Of a stretch of DNA of 64,000 nt, positions 10,294 through 19,244 are shown piece after piece (positions within the stretch are counted from its first letter, which is position 1; each line of letters starts with the position of its first letter). This stretch comes from Brevibacterium linens ATCC 9172 (lineage in GTDB: Bacteria; Actinomycetota; Actinomycetes; Actinomycetales; Brevibacteriaceae), in the NCBI RefSeq assembly GCF_900169165.1, contig NZ_FXYY01000008.1:1-64000 (forward strand), in the 5' to 3' direction. The notes under the pieces were generated by a model. That model was not told the DNA's origin. It worked only from the letters and a program-made list of their open reading frames with translations, and ran no database searches. Both the position numbers and the translations under genes were made by a program.

Positions 10294-11253
10294 TCAGCCC
10301 TCCTGGAACTCGAGCTCGCCGGAGTAGTCGTCGACGACGGCTTCGGCAGGCTCGTTATTCGGCCGCCTCACATCGGTCTCCGAATGCGCCCCGCACCCGG
10401 ATTCGAGTCCGACCACGCGCCCGTCGAACGGCGACCACGCATTGGCGCAGACCCCGAACTTCTGGCGCAGCGATCCGGCGATCGGCATGAGGTAGCCGCA
10501 GCTGCCGCAGTGTCCGGCCGCGCGTGAGGCGAACTCGCTGTCGGGGCCCGCGTCGGATTCCGCCCACCGGCTCGCCGCCGCACTCAGCCCGTCGGAGGAG
10601 AGCACGCGTTCACGGCCGAGACCGAATTCGAAGTTCGCGATCTGGTCGACGTTGTCTGCGGAATTGTCCTCGGTCTGCTGGAAGCCCGGCTGCAGGTTCG
10701 GATCCTGGTCGAGCTTCGGCAGGGTGTCGCGCGGACCCATATCGCCGGGTTCGAGCCGTTCTTCCCACGGCACCCATTCGGGGGCGACGAGGGCGTCGGG
10801 GCCGGGCAGCAGCGCGGTTTCGCAGACCGTGACCTTCTTCGCCCGCGGTGCGCGGGCGAGTACGGCCACCCACCGCCACCCGCGATAGGTCGGGTCGGTG
10901 CACACGAAGTAGTGGGTGACCAGACGGGTCGCCTCGGCCACCGTGCCCAGGTGTTCGCCGACGACGGCAGTGCCGGCCACCTCGGTGATGGCGGTGCGGG
11001 CGATGTCGATCGCCGCGGCCAGCTGGGTGTCGAGGACGACCTTGTCCGTGCCCGACCGTGCGCGCCCGGTCTTCGTCCCCTTCGCCGAGGCGGTCGTGGC
11101 GGAATCCGCGGCGACCGCGCTTGCCGCGGCGGTCGGCTCAACCGCTGCGGCGGACGCATCAGCGCCCGGTGTCGCCTCGGTGGTAGGTTCGGCGTCGTTC
11201 TCGACGGGCGCGGCGGTCTGCCGCGCCAGCCAATCACTGAACAGTGATGACAT
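10294..11253 (-). CDS. DUF3027 family protein
   Basis: The 319-residue actinobacterial protein of unknown function starts with a short helix, then an Ala/Thr-rich linker (about 15-65), then the conserved DUF3027 region (THYFVCTDPTYRGWRWVAVLARA; PEWVPWEERLEPGDMGP). The C-terminal block CGSCGYL...VCANAWSPFDGRVV...GCGAHS has cysteines spaced like a zinc ribbon, suggesting nucleic-acid or protein binding (inference). Its ATG shares one base with the stop of the upstream cold-shock gene, so the two are translationally coupled. Confidence 0.85.
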   Translation of the reverse strand: MSSLFSDWLARQTAAPVENDAEPTTEATPGADASAAAVEPTAAASAVAADSATTASAKGTKTGRARSGTDKVVLDTQLAAAIDIARTAITEVAGTAVVGEHLGTVAEATRLVTHYFVCTDPTYRGWRWVAVLARAPRAKKVTVCETALLPGPDALVAPEWVPWEERLEPGDMGPRDTLPKLDQDPNLQPGFQQTEDNSADNVDQIANFEFGLGRERVLSSDGLSAAASRWAESDAGPDSEFASRAAGHCGSCGYLMPIAGSLRQKFGVCANAWSPFDGRVVGLESGCGAHSETDVRRPNNEPAEAVVDDYSGELEFQEG

Positions 11254-11633
11254 CAGGACTCCAAATCGTCGGCAATCGCCCGCAGCAGGCTGGCGACCTT
11301 GTCCCCATGGGTAGGGTCGGGGTAACGACCGTGCTGCAGTCCGTTGTTGAGGTCATCCAGTACTTTGATGACATCTTCAACCATAACTGCCATGTCCTCG
11401 GCCGGGCGTCGGCGGGCCTTGGCAACTTTGGCCGGAGTGGTCAGGGGGCGGGCCTTGAGCACCTGCGCTCCGCGGCGGGAATCGACGACATCGTATTCGA
11501 GTCGGGTGCCCTTGGTGACGTCGACCCCTTCGGGCAGCACGGAGGAATGGAGGAAGGCCTGCGAGCCGTCCTCGGCGATGACGAAGCCGAAGCCCTTCTC
11601 GGCATCGAACCATTTCACGCGTCCGGTGGGCAT
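11253..11633 (-). CDS. Cold-shock domain protein with C-terminal extension
   Basis: Residues 1-65 form a cold-shock OB fold (GRVKWFDAEKGFGFV carries RNP1; AFLHSSVL carries RNP2). A ~60-residue basic and helical tail (KARPLTTPAKVAKARRRP onward) follows, as in the long actinobacterial cold-shock proteins that bind single-stranded RNA/DNA. At 126 residues it is about twice the length of the classical protein at 33078. ATG 11633 has AAAGGA upstream. Its stop overlaps the DUF3027 start by one base. Confidence 0.9.
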   Translation of the reverse strand: MPTGRVKWFDAEKGFGFVIAEDGSQAFLHSSVLPEGVDVTKGTRLEYDVVDSRRGAQVLKARPLTTPAKVAKARRRPAEDMAVMVEDVIKVLDDLNNGLQHGRYPDPTHGDKVASLLRAIADDLES

Positions 11634-12049
11634 GATGTCCTTTCTGTCTGGTCGTACCCGCGGTAGCGGGCTGATCATACGGTGCCCGCTGGTGCGGGCG
11701 GTGTGTCGGTCGGCTGTCGAATCGGATTCCGCAACCGGGAAGCTGGTCGGATGGTGTGTCAATGTGCGGGTCGGTGTGATCGAGTGCCCTGATGGCCGTC
11801 GGCCGACGGTGCCGACCGTGGGGCTGAGGGCATCGTATCGGCGATGAGATCTCCGGCTCGCTCACCCCCTGGGGCCGTGAGCACTGTGCTGGTGAGCGCC
11901 TGATCGGCGGCGGGAGATCACGGGCACATGCGCGACCCGGTGGTCGGCCGCCTCGGCGAGGTGGGGGTTCGCACCGCCTCGATCACACTGTGCAGACGGG
12001 GTTCATGCCCGTCCCCGACCCTGCGAGGTGAGCGGCATGAACGGTGATA
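11634..12049. other. Intergenic region with structured leader potential
   Basis: No convincing gene in 416 bp. Around 11784-11831, GTCGG/CCGAC and GCCCT/AGGGC words can pair upstream of the cold-shock gene, so part of it may be a structured 5' leader. The dispersed GCCTCGGC core occurs at 11950. Confidence 0.3.
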
Positions 12050-12280
12050 TCAGCGGTGGCCCACCCCGGTCTGTCTGCGTCGGATGGCGGCTCGGATCAT
12101 GGCCACGCAGGCGAGGATGACGGCGATGGGCACGAGGATCATGGGCAGATAGGTCAGCAGCGAACTGGGGGTCAGTCCCATCCAGGCCTGACCGAGGACG
12201 CCGATGAGACCGAGCGCCCCGATGGCTGCGGCGGCAACCGCGGCGACGACGATGGCTGTGTCGACTCGAGTGGCTGACAA
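12050..12280 (-). CDS. Small two-helix membrane protein
   Basis: 76 residues with two transmembrane helices (about 9-30 and 41-63) and a basic C-terminal tail (RAAIRRRQTG). The start appears to be TTG 12280, supported by GGAAGGA 7-10 nt upstream. Its place between the DUF3027/cold-shock block and the XPB module recalls small DUF2530-type proteins in other actinomycetes, but I cannot confirm that family. It is divergent from the helicase gene. Confidence 0.6.
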   Translation of the reverse strand: MSATRVDTAIVVAAVAAAAIGALGLIGVLGQAWMGLTPSSLLTYLPMILVPIAVILACVAMIRAAIRRRQTGVGHR

Positions 12281-12340
12281 TGCGCGTCCTTCCGTCCGAT
12301 CTCTGATCCGTAATCTGCCCCTCCATTGTACCCCTCGCGA

Positions 12341-12346
12341 TAGACT
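12341..12346 (+). promoter_or_regulatory. -10 element of the XPB module (leaderless)
   Basis: TAGACT is followed by 8 nt and ATG 12355, with no ribosome site. Confidence 0.5.
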
Positions 12347-12354
12347 GATCTGCG

Positions 12355-14499
12355 ATGTCCATGACCTTCAGCCAGTGGCTGTCCCACAGTGCAGATGCCG
12401 AGTTCGAGTCCTTCGTCCGGACGCGACGCGACCTCCTCCAACCCGAGTCCCCGACGATGGCGGCCCTGGCCGCGGCCGCGTCCTCACGCATAGGGGTCTC
12501 CCGTGGCATCGAAGCCCTCGACGCGGGCACGCTCGAGGTCTTCATCGCCTTGGCCAAGGCGGCCCGGACGACGCCGGAGATCGAGGTCGCGGGCATTGCG
12601 CATATCGATCCTGCCCTCGCCGAGGCGGCCGTGCCCCGACTGCGCGACCTCGGCCTGGCATGGCCGGCCGGTGGGGACGGGGACGGTGCTGGGTCGGCGG
12701 GATCTGCTGAGTCTGCTGGGTCTGCTGGGTCTGCGGTTGCGGGCGTGTGGAAGATCCAGTCCGAGGCCATCACCCTGCTGCCGACCTCGGCAGCCGAATC
12801 CTCCCGGGCCCATCCGTGGCAGATCGATGAGTCGTCGATCGATTCGAGCACGGCCACGATCGGCCAACCGCTCATCCACAACAGCGAACAGGCCGCCGTG
12901 GCTGAAGTCATCTCATCTCTGCGCGGGCTCGTCGATGAGCTCGCTGCCTCCCCGATCTCCCGGCTGACCAGCGGCGGCATCTCGAAACGCGATGTCTCCC
13001 GACTCGCCCGCACCCTCGAACTGGGTCTCGAGCAGACGATCACCCTGCTGCAGGCGGCGAAATCGCTCCACCTCATCGGAGTCCTCGACGATGCGCTCGA
13101 CCCGCAGTGGACGGCGGCCGATGATGCCGATTCCGCCCTCGCCGGTGATCGTGCCGACCTGTGGGCGGGCCTGGTCGGGGCCTGGCTGCGCGACCTGCTC
13201 GATGTCACTCAGCTGGCGGCCGGCGCAAGCGAGAACGAACGGCTGACCGTGCTCGCCGCCCCGAAGAAGTCCCTGTTCAAGGGGTACGGGCTGTCGGTGC
13301 CGGCGATGCCGCTGCTGCGTTTCGCCGTGCTCTCGGTCCTGCACGACATCGGCCTGGGTACGGCACGGTCGGCAGGGTGGATCCATGCCGAGGTGCTGCG
13401 TCGTCATCCGCTGCTGCCGGCTCACGAGTTCGCGATGACCGAAGCCGTTCTCCACACGTGCGTCACCGTGGGGCTGGCGACGACACCGCTGCAGCAGCCG
13501 GATCATTTCGGACCGAGCCGGTTCGGTCTCCGCCTGGCCGCCGGATTGGATCGGGCGATGGCCGAGCACGCCGTACAGGACCCCTCGATCCTGCCCCTGG
13601 GCGTGTCCGTCGAGGCCCTGACCGTACCCGGCGACGTCATCGCCGCGGTCACCGAGGGGCTCGGCGCCGAGGTCGATACGGTGCTCATCCAGTCCGATCT
13701 CACCGCCGTGGCCACCGGCCCGATCGAACCGCGGGTCCACAATATTCTGCGCAAGTACGCCGTCGTCGAGGCGCGCGGCCAGGGCACCGTCTATCGCATC
13801 GACGCCGAGACCATCGAGGACACGATGCAGGCCGGGCTCACCCCGGAGGAGGCGTTGGCCGAACTCGCCGAGATCAGTGCCGAAGAGCTGCCGTCGACGC
13901 TGGAGTTCCTCGTGCAGAACACGGCTTCGAAGCTGCGGAGGGTGCGGGTGGCCGGTGCCCGGTCGGTGCTCATCGTCGACGATCCGGTCGACCTCGATGT
14001 CATCCTCTCCGATCAGGCGATGATGCCCGCCGGACTCGAACGTCTGGCCCCGACCGTGGCGATCGCCCAACTGGGCCCGGAGCGGACGATGCATCTGCTC
14101 GAGGCCTCCGATCATCACGCTCTGCTGCATTCGGCGGCCGGCCCCGTGCGCAAACGCCGGGTGATCACCGAATCGGAACCCGAGGTCAGCGTCAGGCGAC
14201 GTCCCCGGGTCAGTGACGGCCACCTCGGCGAATATATTCGGATCCTGCGGTCCGCACCCGCAACGGCCGCACCGGTGAGCACGGATGAGCCTCTGGGTCA
14301 TATGGACCGACTGCGGGAAGCGGCGGAGACGAAGCAGCGCGTGCTCATTCGGATCGCGGATTCCCACGGCAAGGAGCGGACGATCGAGATGCTGCCGGCC
14401 ACCCTCAACGCCGGCCGCGTCCGCGGAGTGGTGACGACCACCGGCGCCGAGGCGTCCCTGTCCGTCGCCCGCATCGTCTCCGTCACCCCCTCCCCCTAA
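12355..14499 (+). CDS. Helicase-associated (XPB partner) domain protein
   Basis: The 714-residue protein matches the actinobacterial helicase-C_3/XPB-associated proteins always encoded next to bacterial XPB. It has no Walker motifs, so it is not itself a helicase; it probably binds the helicase or DNA in repair or transcription-coupled processes (inference). Conserved C-terminal blocks include FLVQNTASKLRRVRVAGARSV and EYIRILRSA. A Ser-Ala-Gly microsatellite (residues ~112-128) interrupts the N-terminal part. A palindromic repeat begins 2 bp after its TAA. Confidence 0.75.
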   Translation: MSMTFSQWLSHSADAEFESFVRTRRDLLQPESPTMAALAAAASSRIGVSRGIEALDAGTLEVFIALAKAARTTPEIEVAGIAHIDPALAEAAVPRLRDLGLAWPAGGDGDGAGSAGSAESAGSAGSAVAGVWKIQSEAITLLPTSAAESSRAHPWQIDESSIDSSTATIGQPLIHNSEQAAVAEVISSLRGLVDELAASPISRLTSGGISKRDVSRLARTLELGLEQTITLLQAAKSLHLIGVLDDALDPQWTAADDADSALAGDRADLWAGLVGAWLRDLLDVTQLAAGASENERLTVLAAPKKSLFKGYGLSVPAMPLLRFAVLSVLHDIGLGTARSAGWIHAEVLRRHPLLPAHEFAMTEAVLHTCVTVGLATTPLQQPDHFGPSRFGLRLAAGLDRAMAEHAVQDPSILPLGVSVEALTVPGDVIAAVTEGLGAEVDTVLIQSDLTAVATGPIEPRVHNILRKYAVVEARGQGTVYRIDAETIEDTMQAGLTPEEALAELAEISAEELPSTLEFLVQNTASKLRRVRVAGARSVLIVDDPVDLDVILSDQAMMPAGLERLAPTVAIAQLGPERTMHLLEASDHHALLHSAAGPVRKRRVITESEPEVSVRRRPRVSDGHLGEYIRILRSAPATAAPVSTDEPLGHMDRLREAAETKQRVLIRIADSHGKERTIEMLPATLNAGRVRGVVTTTGAEASLSVARIVSVTPSP
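12689..12737 (+). repeat. 9-bp microsatellite inside the helicase-associated gene
   Basis: Repeats of TCTGCTGGG and variants encode alternating Gly-Ser-Ala. The unit is a multiple of three, so copy-number changes would keep the frame and only alter linker length. Confidence 0.7.
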
Positions 14500-14501
14500 T
14501 T

Positions 14502-14559
14502 GCTACCTGACGGGGGCCCAGCAACCTGGCGCCAGGTTGCTGGGCCCCCGTCAGGTAGC
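14502..14559. repeat. 58-bp perfect palindrome, copy 1 (P1)
   Basis: 29-nt arms, GCTACCTGACGGGGGCCCAG onward to the central GGC|GCC, match with no mismatch. It lies between two same-strand genes (helicase-associated and XPB). The same element occurs at 16283, 40699 and 62159. Confidence 0.97.
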
Positions 14560-14635
14560 TCGGAGCGGGAACAATCGGGGTGATGGACGTGTTGTGTCCT
14601 CTGGTGTCATCACACTTCGGGAAAGGAATTATTGA

Positions 14636-16270
14636 ATGAATGGTCCGTTGATCGTGCAGTCCGATCGGACTGTGCTGCTCGAATCGGGACATCCGCAGGC
14701 CGTCGAGGCGGCCGTGGCGATCGCCCCGTTCGCGCAGCTGTCGCGGACCCCGGAGTACATCCACACCTATGAGATCACTCCGCTGGGACTGTGGAACGCG
14801 CGCGCCAGCGGCCATGATGCCGAATCCGTCGTCGATGTGCTCCTCGAATTCGCGAAGTATCCGGTCCCGCATGAGCTCCTCGTCGACATCGTCGACATCA
14901 TGGACCGGTTCGGTGTGCTCACCCTCATCGACCACCCGATCCACGGACTGACCCTGACCTCGACGGAGACGGGACTGCTAGATGAGCTCGTCGGTCAGCC
15001 CGACCTCGCCGGCAAGTTCGGCAAACGCATCGATGCCGAATCCGTCCTCGTCCACCCCTCCGAGCGCGGCGAACTCAAGCACGCACTGCTGCAGCTGGGG
15101 CACCCGGTGTCCGACCACGCCGGCTATGTCGACGGCGAAGCCCACGAGATTCCACTGTCCGACGATGCTCACGGCGGTCAATGGCATCTGCGCGACTATC
15201 AGAGGCAGGCGATCGACCAGTCGCTGTCCGGTGAGTCCGGGGTCGTCGTTCTGCCGTGCGGGGCCGGGAAGACGGTCGTCGGCGTCGCCACCATGTCGCG
15301 GGTGCAGACGACGACGCTCATCCTCGTGACGAACTCGGTCTCGGCGAAGCAGTGGAAGGACGAGATCCTGCGCCGCACCACCCTGACCGAAGACGAGGTC
15401 GGCGAATATTCGGGATCGACGAAGGAGATCCGCCCGATCACCATCGCCACCTATCAGGTGCTCACCACCCGGAGGAAGGGCTCGTACCTCCACCTCGAAC
15501 TCCTCGACGCCAAGGACTGGGGCCTGGTCATCTACGACGAGGTGCACCTCCTGCCGGCGCCGATCTTCCGGCTGACCGCAAGCCTGCAGGCGCGTCGTCG
15601 CCTCGGCCTGACCGCAACTCTGGTGCGCGAGGACGGACGCGAGGACGAGGTGTTCTCCCTCATCGGACCCAAGCAGTACGAAGTGCCGTGGAAGGAGCTC
15701 GAACGGCTCGGGTATATCGCCTCGGCGGCCTGTCATGAAGTCCGCGTCCGCCTCGACGGCGGAACCCGAACTGCGTATGCCCGCGCCGACGGCGAGGACC
15801 GATACCGGCTGGCGGCGACGTCGGATGCGAAGCTGCCGATCGTGTCCGAACTCGTCGCCGATCATCCGGATGCGCAGATCCTCGTCATCGGTCAGTATCT
15901 CGATCAGCTCGAGGAGATCGGAGCCGAACTCGGTGCGCCCGTGCTCACCGGGCAGACCCCTGAATCGGTGCGCCAGGAGCTCTTCCGCGAGTTCCGGTCC
16001 GGGGAGATCCCCGTGCTCGTGGTCTCGAAGGTCGCGAACTTCTCCGTGGATCTGCCGGCCGCCTCGGTGGCGATCCAGGTCTCCGGAGCCTTCGGATCCC
16101 GGCAGGAGGAGGCCCAGCGCCTCGGGCGGATTCTGCGCCCGAAGGAAGACCAGGGGTCGGCCACGTTCTACACGGTCGTCGCCGCCGACACCGTCGATGA
16201 GCACTTCGCCGCCCAGCGCCGCCGCTTCCTCACCGAACAGGGCTACAGCTACAGCATCGAAGTCCGCTGA
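14636..16270 (+). CDS. DNA repair helicase, XPB/Ssl2 family
   Basis: A 544-residue superfamily-2 helicase. The N-terminal ~180 residues form the damage-recognition-like region. The motor follows with Walker A LPCGAGKT (206-213), the DEVH box (301-304), motif III LGLTATLVRED, and motif VI QRLGRILRPK near 490, in the actinobacterial XPB arrangement. The enzyme is a 3'-5' DNA translocase with an assumed role in nucleotide excision or transcription-linked repair. ATG 14636 has GGGAAAGGA upstream. The P1 palindrome separates it from its partner gene, and P2 lies just after it. Confidence 0.92.
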   Translation: MNGPLIVQSDRTVLLESGHPQAVEAAVAIAPFAQLSRTPEYIHTYEITPLGLWNARASGHDAESVVDVLLEFAKYPVPHELLVDIVDIMDRFGVLTLIDHPIHGLTLTSTETGLLDELVGQPDLAGKFGKRIDAESVLVHPSERGELKHALLQLGHPVSDHAGYVDGEAHEIPLSDDAHGGQWHLRDYQRQAIDQSLSGESGVVVLPCGAGKTVVGVATMSRVQTTTLILVTNSVSAKQWKDEILRRTTLTEDEVGEYSGSTKEIRPITIATYQVLTTRRKGSYLHLELLDAKDWGLVIYDEVHLLPAPIFRLTASLQARRRLGLTATLVREDGREDEVFSLIGPKQYEVPWKELERLGYIASAACHEVRVRLDGGTRTAYARADGEDRYRLAATSDAKLPIVSELVADHPDAQILVIGQYLDQLEEIGAELGAPVLTGQTPESVRQELFREFRSGEIPVLVVSKVANFSVDLPAASVAIQVSGAFGSRQEEAQRLGRILRPKEDQGSATFYTVVAADTVDEHFAAQRRRFLTEQGYSYSIEVR

Positions 16271-16282
16271 CTCCCCTCAATT

Positions 16283-16340
16283 GCTACCTGACGGGGGCCC
16301 AGCAACCTGGCGCGAGGTTGCTGGGCCCCCGTCAGGTAGT
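16283..16340. repeat. 58-bp palindrome, copy 2 (P2)
   Basis: Two mismatches between the arms (one near the centre, one at the tip); the symmetry extends 3 bp further on each side. It lies between convergent genes, and its right end supplies the last two codons and stop of the EamA gene. Confidence 0.95.
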
Positions 16341-17297
16341 AATGAGGGTGTCTGCGTCGGAGGTGACGACGACCTCGCGGCGGGCGACGCGGTGGGCGAG
16401 GCGGGATTCGCCCCACTTGATGAAGCCGACGCCGCCGAGGATGAAGACTCCGCCAAAGAGCTGGATCGGGGCAGGCATCTCGAAGAGGACCAGCCAGGCG
16501 ACGATGACGGAGAACGGGACCTCAACGAGGTTGACGAACGATCCGACCGTCGCCCCGACATAGCGCAGACCGAGGATCCCGGTGATGTACGCGCCGACGG
16601 TGAAGACGACGATCATCGCCATCGGCACGACCCACGACATCGGCACCCCACCGAAGTCGACGTCCGCAGTCACAGCGTTCCACGGCATGACCCCGACGAG
16701 CACGATGACCGACATCGCCAGCGCCCCGATGCCCATGCCCAGACCGGTCAGCGCGACCGGAGGGATCGTGATCGTGTCCTTCGCCGAGACGAGGAAGTAG
16801 CTGGCCAGGCAGACCGCTGCGGCCATGGCCATGACCACGCCGAGAATGCTGATCGACGATCCGCGCAGGTTGAGCACGAGCAGGAGCCCGATCATCGAGA
16901 CGACGACCCCGATGAACGTCACCGTCGCCGGCCGCGTCCGTGTCCGCGCCCAGATCCAGAAGACGATGAGCATCGGCGCAGTCATCTCCAGCAGCAGCGC
17001 CACGGCCACGGTGAGGTGTTCGACGGCGACGAAGTAGAACCCCTGAACGCCGGCCATCGAGACCAGGCCGTAGGTGACAACGGTGCGCCAGTGCGTGAGC
17101 ACTTCGCCCCAGCGTCCGCGCAGGGCAATGAGGGTGGGGATGAGCAGCAGGACCGCGGATCCGGCCAGGCGGATGAGCACCACCGCGCCCGGCGTCCACC
17201 CGACCTGGTACATCGTCTTCGCGATCGGCCCCGACACCGCGAAGAAGAATGCGGAGGCAAGAGTGAGCAGGAACCCTGCGACGATGGTGCGATTCAT
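16332..17297 (-). CDS. EamA-family (DMT) transporter
   Basis: The 321-residue protein has ten predicted helices in two EamA repeats, with a repeat-start helix pattern near residues 5-25 and again near 150. The family exports amino acids, metabolites or drugs. ATG 17297 follows AGGAGGT; an in-frame start 13 codons upstream lacks a site. The last codons (ACT ACC TGA) lie inside palindrome P2, so the C-terminus ends in repeat-derived sequence. It is divergent from a CGNR regulator, which is the likely controller. Confidence 0.85.
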   Translation of the reverse strand: MNRTIVAGFLLTLASAFFFAVSGPIAKTMYQVGWTPGAVVLIRLAGSAVLLLIPTLIALRGRWGEVLTHWRTVVTYGLVSMAGVQGFYFVAVEHLTVAVALLLEMTAPMLIVFWIWARTRTRPATVTFIGVVVSMIGLLLVLNLRGSSISILGVVMAMAAAVCLASYFLVSAKDTITIPPVALTGLGMGIGALAMSVIVLVGVMPWNAVTADVDFGGVPMSWVVPMAMIVVFTVGAYITGILGLRYVGATVGSFVNLVEVPFSVIVAWLVLFEMPAPIQLFGGVFILGGVGFIKWGESRLAHRVARREVVVTSDADTLITT

Positions 17298-17619
17298 TCT
17301 TGACCTCCTGATGTGGTGAAACGGTGAGTGGCGCACGAGGACAGACGTCCCCGAGGTGGTGGTGCGGTGTTGAGTCGATGGTGCGGTGACGGATCATTCC
17401 CTCGCCGAGGCGACCCGACGATGGTCAGATCCCCTCACCGAGGTGGCCCGACGTCGACATCGGCGTGACCGATTCGTCGTTCTGCCGGGTCTGCACATCG
17501 TCGGGTCGAGCAGCGCCTCGGCATGCCCTGCGAGATGTCCGATTTCAGTATCGACCTGGGAACTGAAATGGGTCAAGTGCATTTTGGTCCTTACATGCTG
17601 TGGCAGAATGGTATTCACC
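17298..17619. promoter_or_regulatory. Divergent eamA/CGNR control region
   Basis: Contains AAATG (17566) facing CATTT (17580) across 9 nt, a minus-strand TTGACC with GATACT 18 nt further (candidate promoter for the EamA gene), and CAGAAT 10 nt before ATG 17620 (candidate -10 for the regulator). Two copies of the GCCGAGGC/ACCGAGGT motif occur at 17404 and 17436. Confidence 0.35.
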
Positions 17620-18219
17620 ATGGCCTTCATCTACGACATTCGCGCGAACCTCACGATGCTCGTCGACCTCCTCAACACCTCCGGCGACATCACCGATGGC
17701 GGCGACGAGCTGACGACGACCGCGAAACTCCGCGAGTTCGCGGCCCGGCACGACTTCTCCGGCCCCTTGACCGCCACCAAAAGCGATGTCGATGAGACCC
17801 TCGAACTGCGCCGCAGATTCGCCGCAGCCCTGGATGCGAGCATCGATGCCGAGACCGCCGACGAGTTCGAAGCGGGCACGATCGCCGTCGTCGATGAGAT
17901 CAATCTCACACTGAGTGACTCGGGGTCTGTGCCGCAACTGGTCAAACACGACCACTGGGACTGGCACCTGCACGCCACCGGCGCTCACGCCAGCCTGGCC
18001 GACCGAGTTGCCGCCGATGTCGCCCTGGTCCTCATCGACCTCATCCGCTCCGGAGACCTCGACCGACTGGGTCGCTGCGCCGCCGAGGACTGCCGCGCCT
18101 ACCTCGCTGACTTCAGCCGCAATCGCTCGAAGCGCTTCTGCGATACCGGCAGCTGCGCCACCCGCACTCACGTCGCGGCCTTCCGCGCCCGCCACTCCGA
18201 CGCCGACTCCCACAACTGA
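17620..18219 (+). CDS. CGNR zinc-finger (ABATE) transcriptional regulator
   Basis: The 199-residue protein has an N-terminal stress-induced ABATE region and a C-terminal CGNR zinc finger: Cys in GRCAAEDCRAYLADFSRNRSK and FCDTGSCATR. Such proteins bind DNA through the finger and usually control a neighbouring transporter, here the divergent EamA gene (inference). ATG 17620 has no ribosome site and may be leaderless. A longer in-frame reading from 17386 would run through the divergent promoter region and is rejected. Confidence 0.82.
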   Translation: MAFIYDIRANLTMLVDLLNTSGDITDGGDELTTTAKLREFAARHDFSGPLTATKSDVDETLELRRRFAAALDASIDAETADEFEAGTIAVVDEINLTLSDSGSVPQLVKHDHWDWHLHATGAHASLADRVAADVALVLIDLIRSGDLDRLGRCAAEDCRAYLADFSRNRSKRFCDTGSCATRTHVAAFRARHSDADSHN

Positions 18220-18234
18220 CCCGAGGAGCCGCCC

Positions 18235-19008
18235 ATGTCACTTCAACCCTTGCGCATCACCGCCGGACGCAAGCTCGCCGCCGGCCTTGCCGGCATCATC
18301 ACCATGTCGGCCACACTCACGTCGGGCTTCGCCGCTTCGGTGCTCACCTTCCGCCCCGGCCCCGCGGATCCGCTCAGCCAGAAACTTCTCTTCGGCACCC
18401 TCGCCATCGTCGTAGCCATAATCTCTGTCGCCGTCAGCTTTCTGCTCGTGCGTGCAGCACTCGGCCGCATCCGCACCGGCGGCAGCCTGTCTCGATTCTT
18501 CCGATATCAATTGGCGGCATTCGGAGTCGGCGGAGGACTCGGCCTCGGCTTCCTCCCTGCTATGACCGGTGCAGCGCCGATCTGGTGGGTGATTTCGATA
18601 GCCGCCGGCGTCGGACTCATCGCCGTTTCCCTGCTCGCCTTCCGCAAGGCCCGCTATCCAATTCTCAGCCGTCCCCCGTATCCACACATCGGTTTGGCCG
18701 AAGGCCGCGTCATCGGCGACTGGTCCGCAGCACATACGAGAGGCCCGAGCCTGACCGTTGTCCATTTCGTCGACGACAAGGGGCGGGAGCGGTGGGTCCG
18801 TCACCTCGTTCAGCAGAGCCCGTCGCTGCGGGGAACCGTCGGCCAGGTGGTCTATGACCGGCATCGCCCCGAAAGAGTCCAACGTTTCGCCGTCACCCAA
18901 CAGCTCTTCGATATCCGTCCGCCCCGCGAGATCCGGGAGAATCCGGCACCTCAACCACGCACCATCTACCCGATGCCTCCCGGCTCTCGCCCGCCGCGAC
19001 CGCGCTGA
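18235..19008 (+). CDS. Membrane protein with DUF3592-like C-terminal domain
   Basis: 257 residues. Helices are predicted near 14-36, 50-72, 88-110 and 115-135, followed by a ~110-residue soluble tail containing VVHFVDDKGRERWVRH and VVYDRHRPERVQ. That tail resembles the beta-rich DUF3592-type region in which a value is passed with a pointer-like YDP/YDR motif; the assignment is weak. It starts 15 bp after the CGNR stop with GAGGAG, so the two are likely co-transcribed. Function unknown. Confidence 0.65.
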   Translation: MSLQPLRITAGRKLAAGLAGIITMSATLTSGFAASVLTFRPGPADPLSQKLLFGTLAIVVAIISVAVSFLLVRAALGRIRTGGSLSRFFRYQLAAFGVGGGLGLGFLPAMTGAAPIWWVISIAAGVGLIAVSLLAFRKARYPILSRPPYPHIGLAEGRVIGDWSAAHTRGPSLTVVHFVDDKGRERWVRHLVQQSPSLRGTVGQVVYDRHRPERVQRFAVTQQLFDIRPPREIRENPAPQPRTIYPMPPGSRPPRPR

Positions 19009-19195
19009 GCTGATCCCACCGCCCGAACAGAACTCGCCAACACCCACACCCGCCTCGGCGAGTATTTCTGAACACAAACTGATCGCAGCCGCATATTTCA
19101 CTGAAATCAGGTTTTCGTTCCTGAGAACGACAGCCCGACCCGGAGTCCAAAACGACTTTCCTGATAGTTTTTCAGTGACGCAAATCACATTCGCA

Positions 19196-19213
19196 TTCAG
19201 CTAATCTTCAGCT
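19196..19213 (+). promoter_or_regulatory. Candidate response-regulator box before the two-component operon
   Basis: TTCAGCT-AATC-TTCAGCT is a perfect heptamer direct repeat with an 11-bp period, the geometry bound by OmpR/PhoB-type regulators. A related TTCAGTG lies at 19171. It ends 31 nt before ATG 19245, so autoregulation is likely. Confidence 0.5.
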
Positions 19214-19244
19214 GACTCCCAGAAAAGGGTCTCAGACTGGATTC

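Noticed and set aside
14502-14559. Palindromes as ordinary intrinsic terminators
   Set aside because: No T-run follows them and one copy lies between divergent genes; a secondary terminating effect is still possible.
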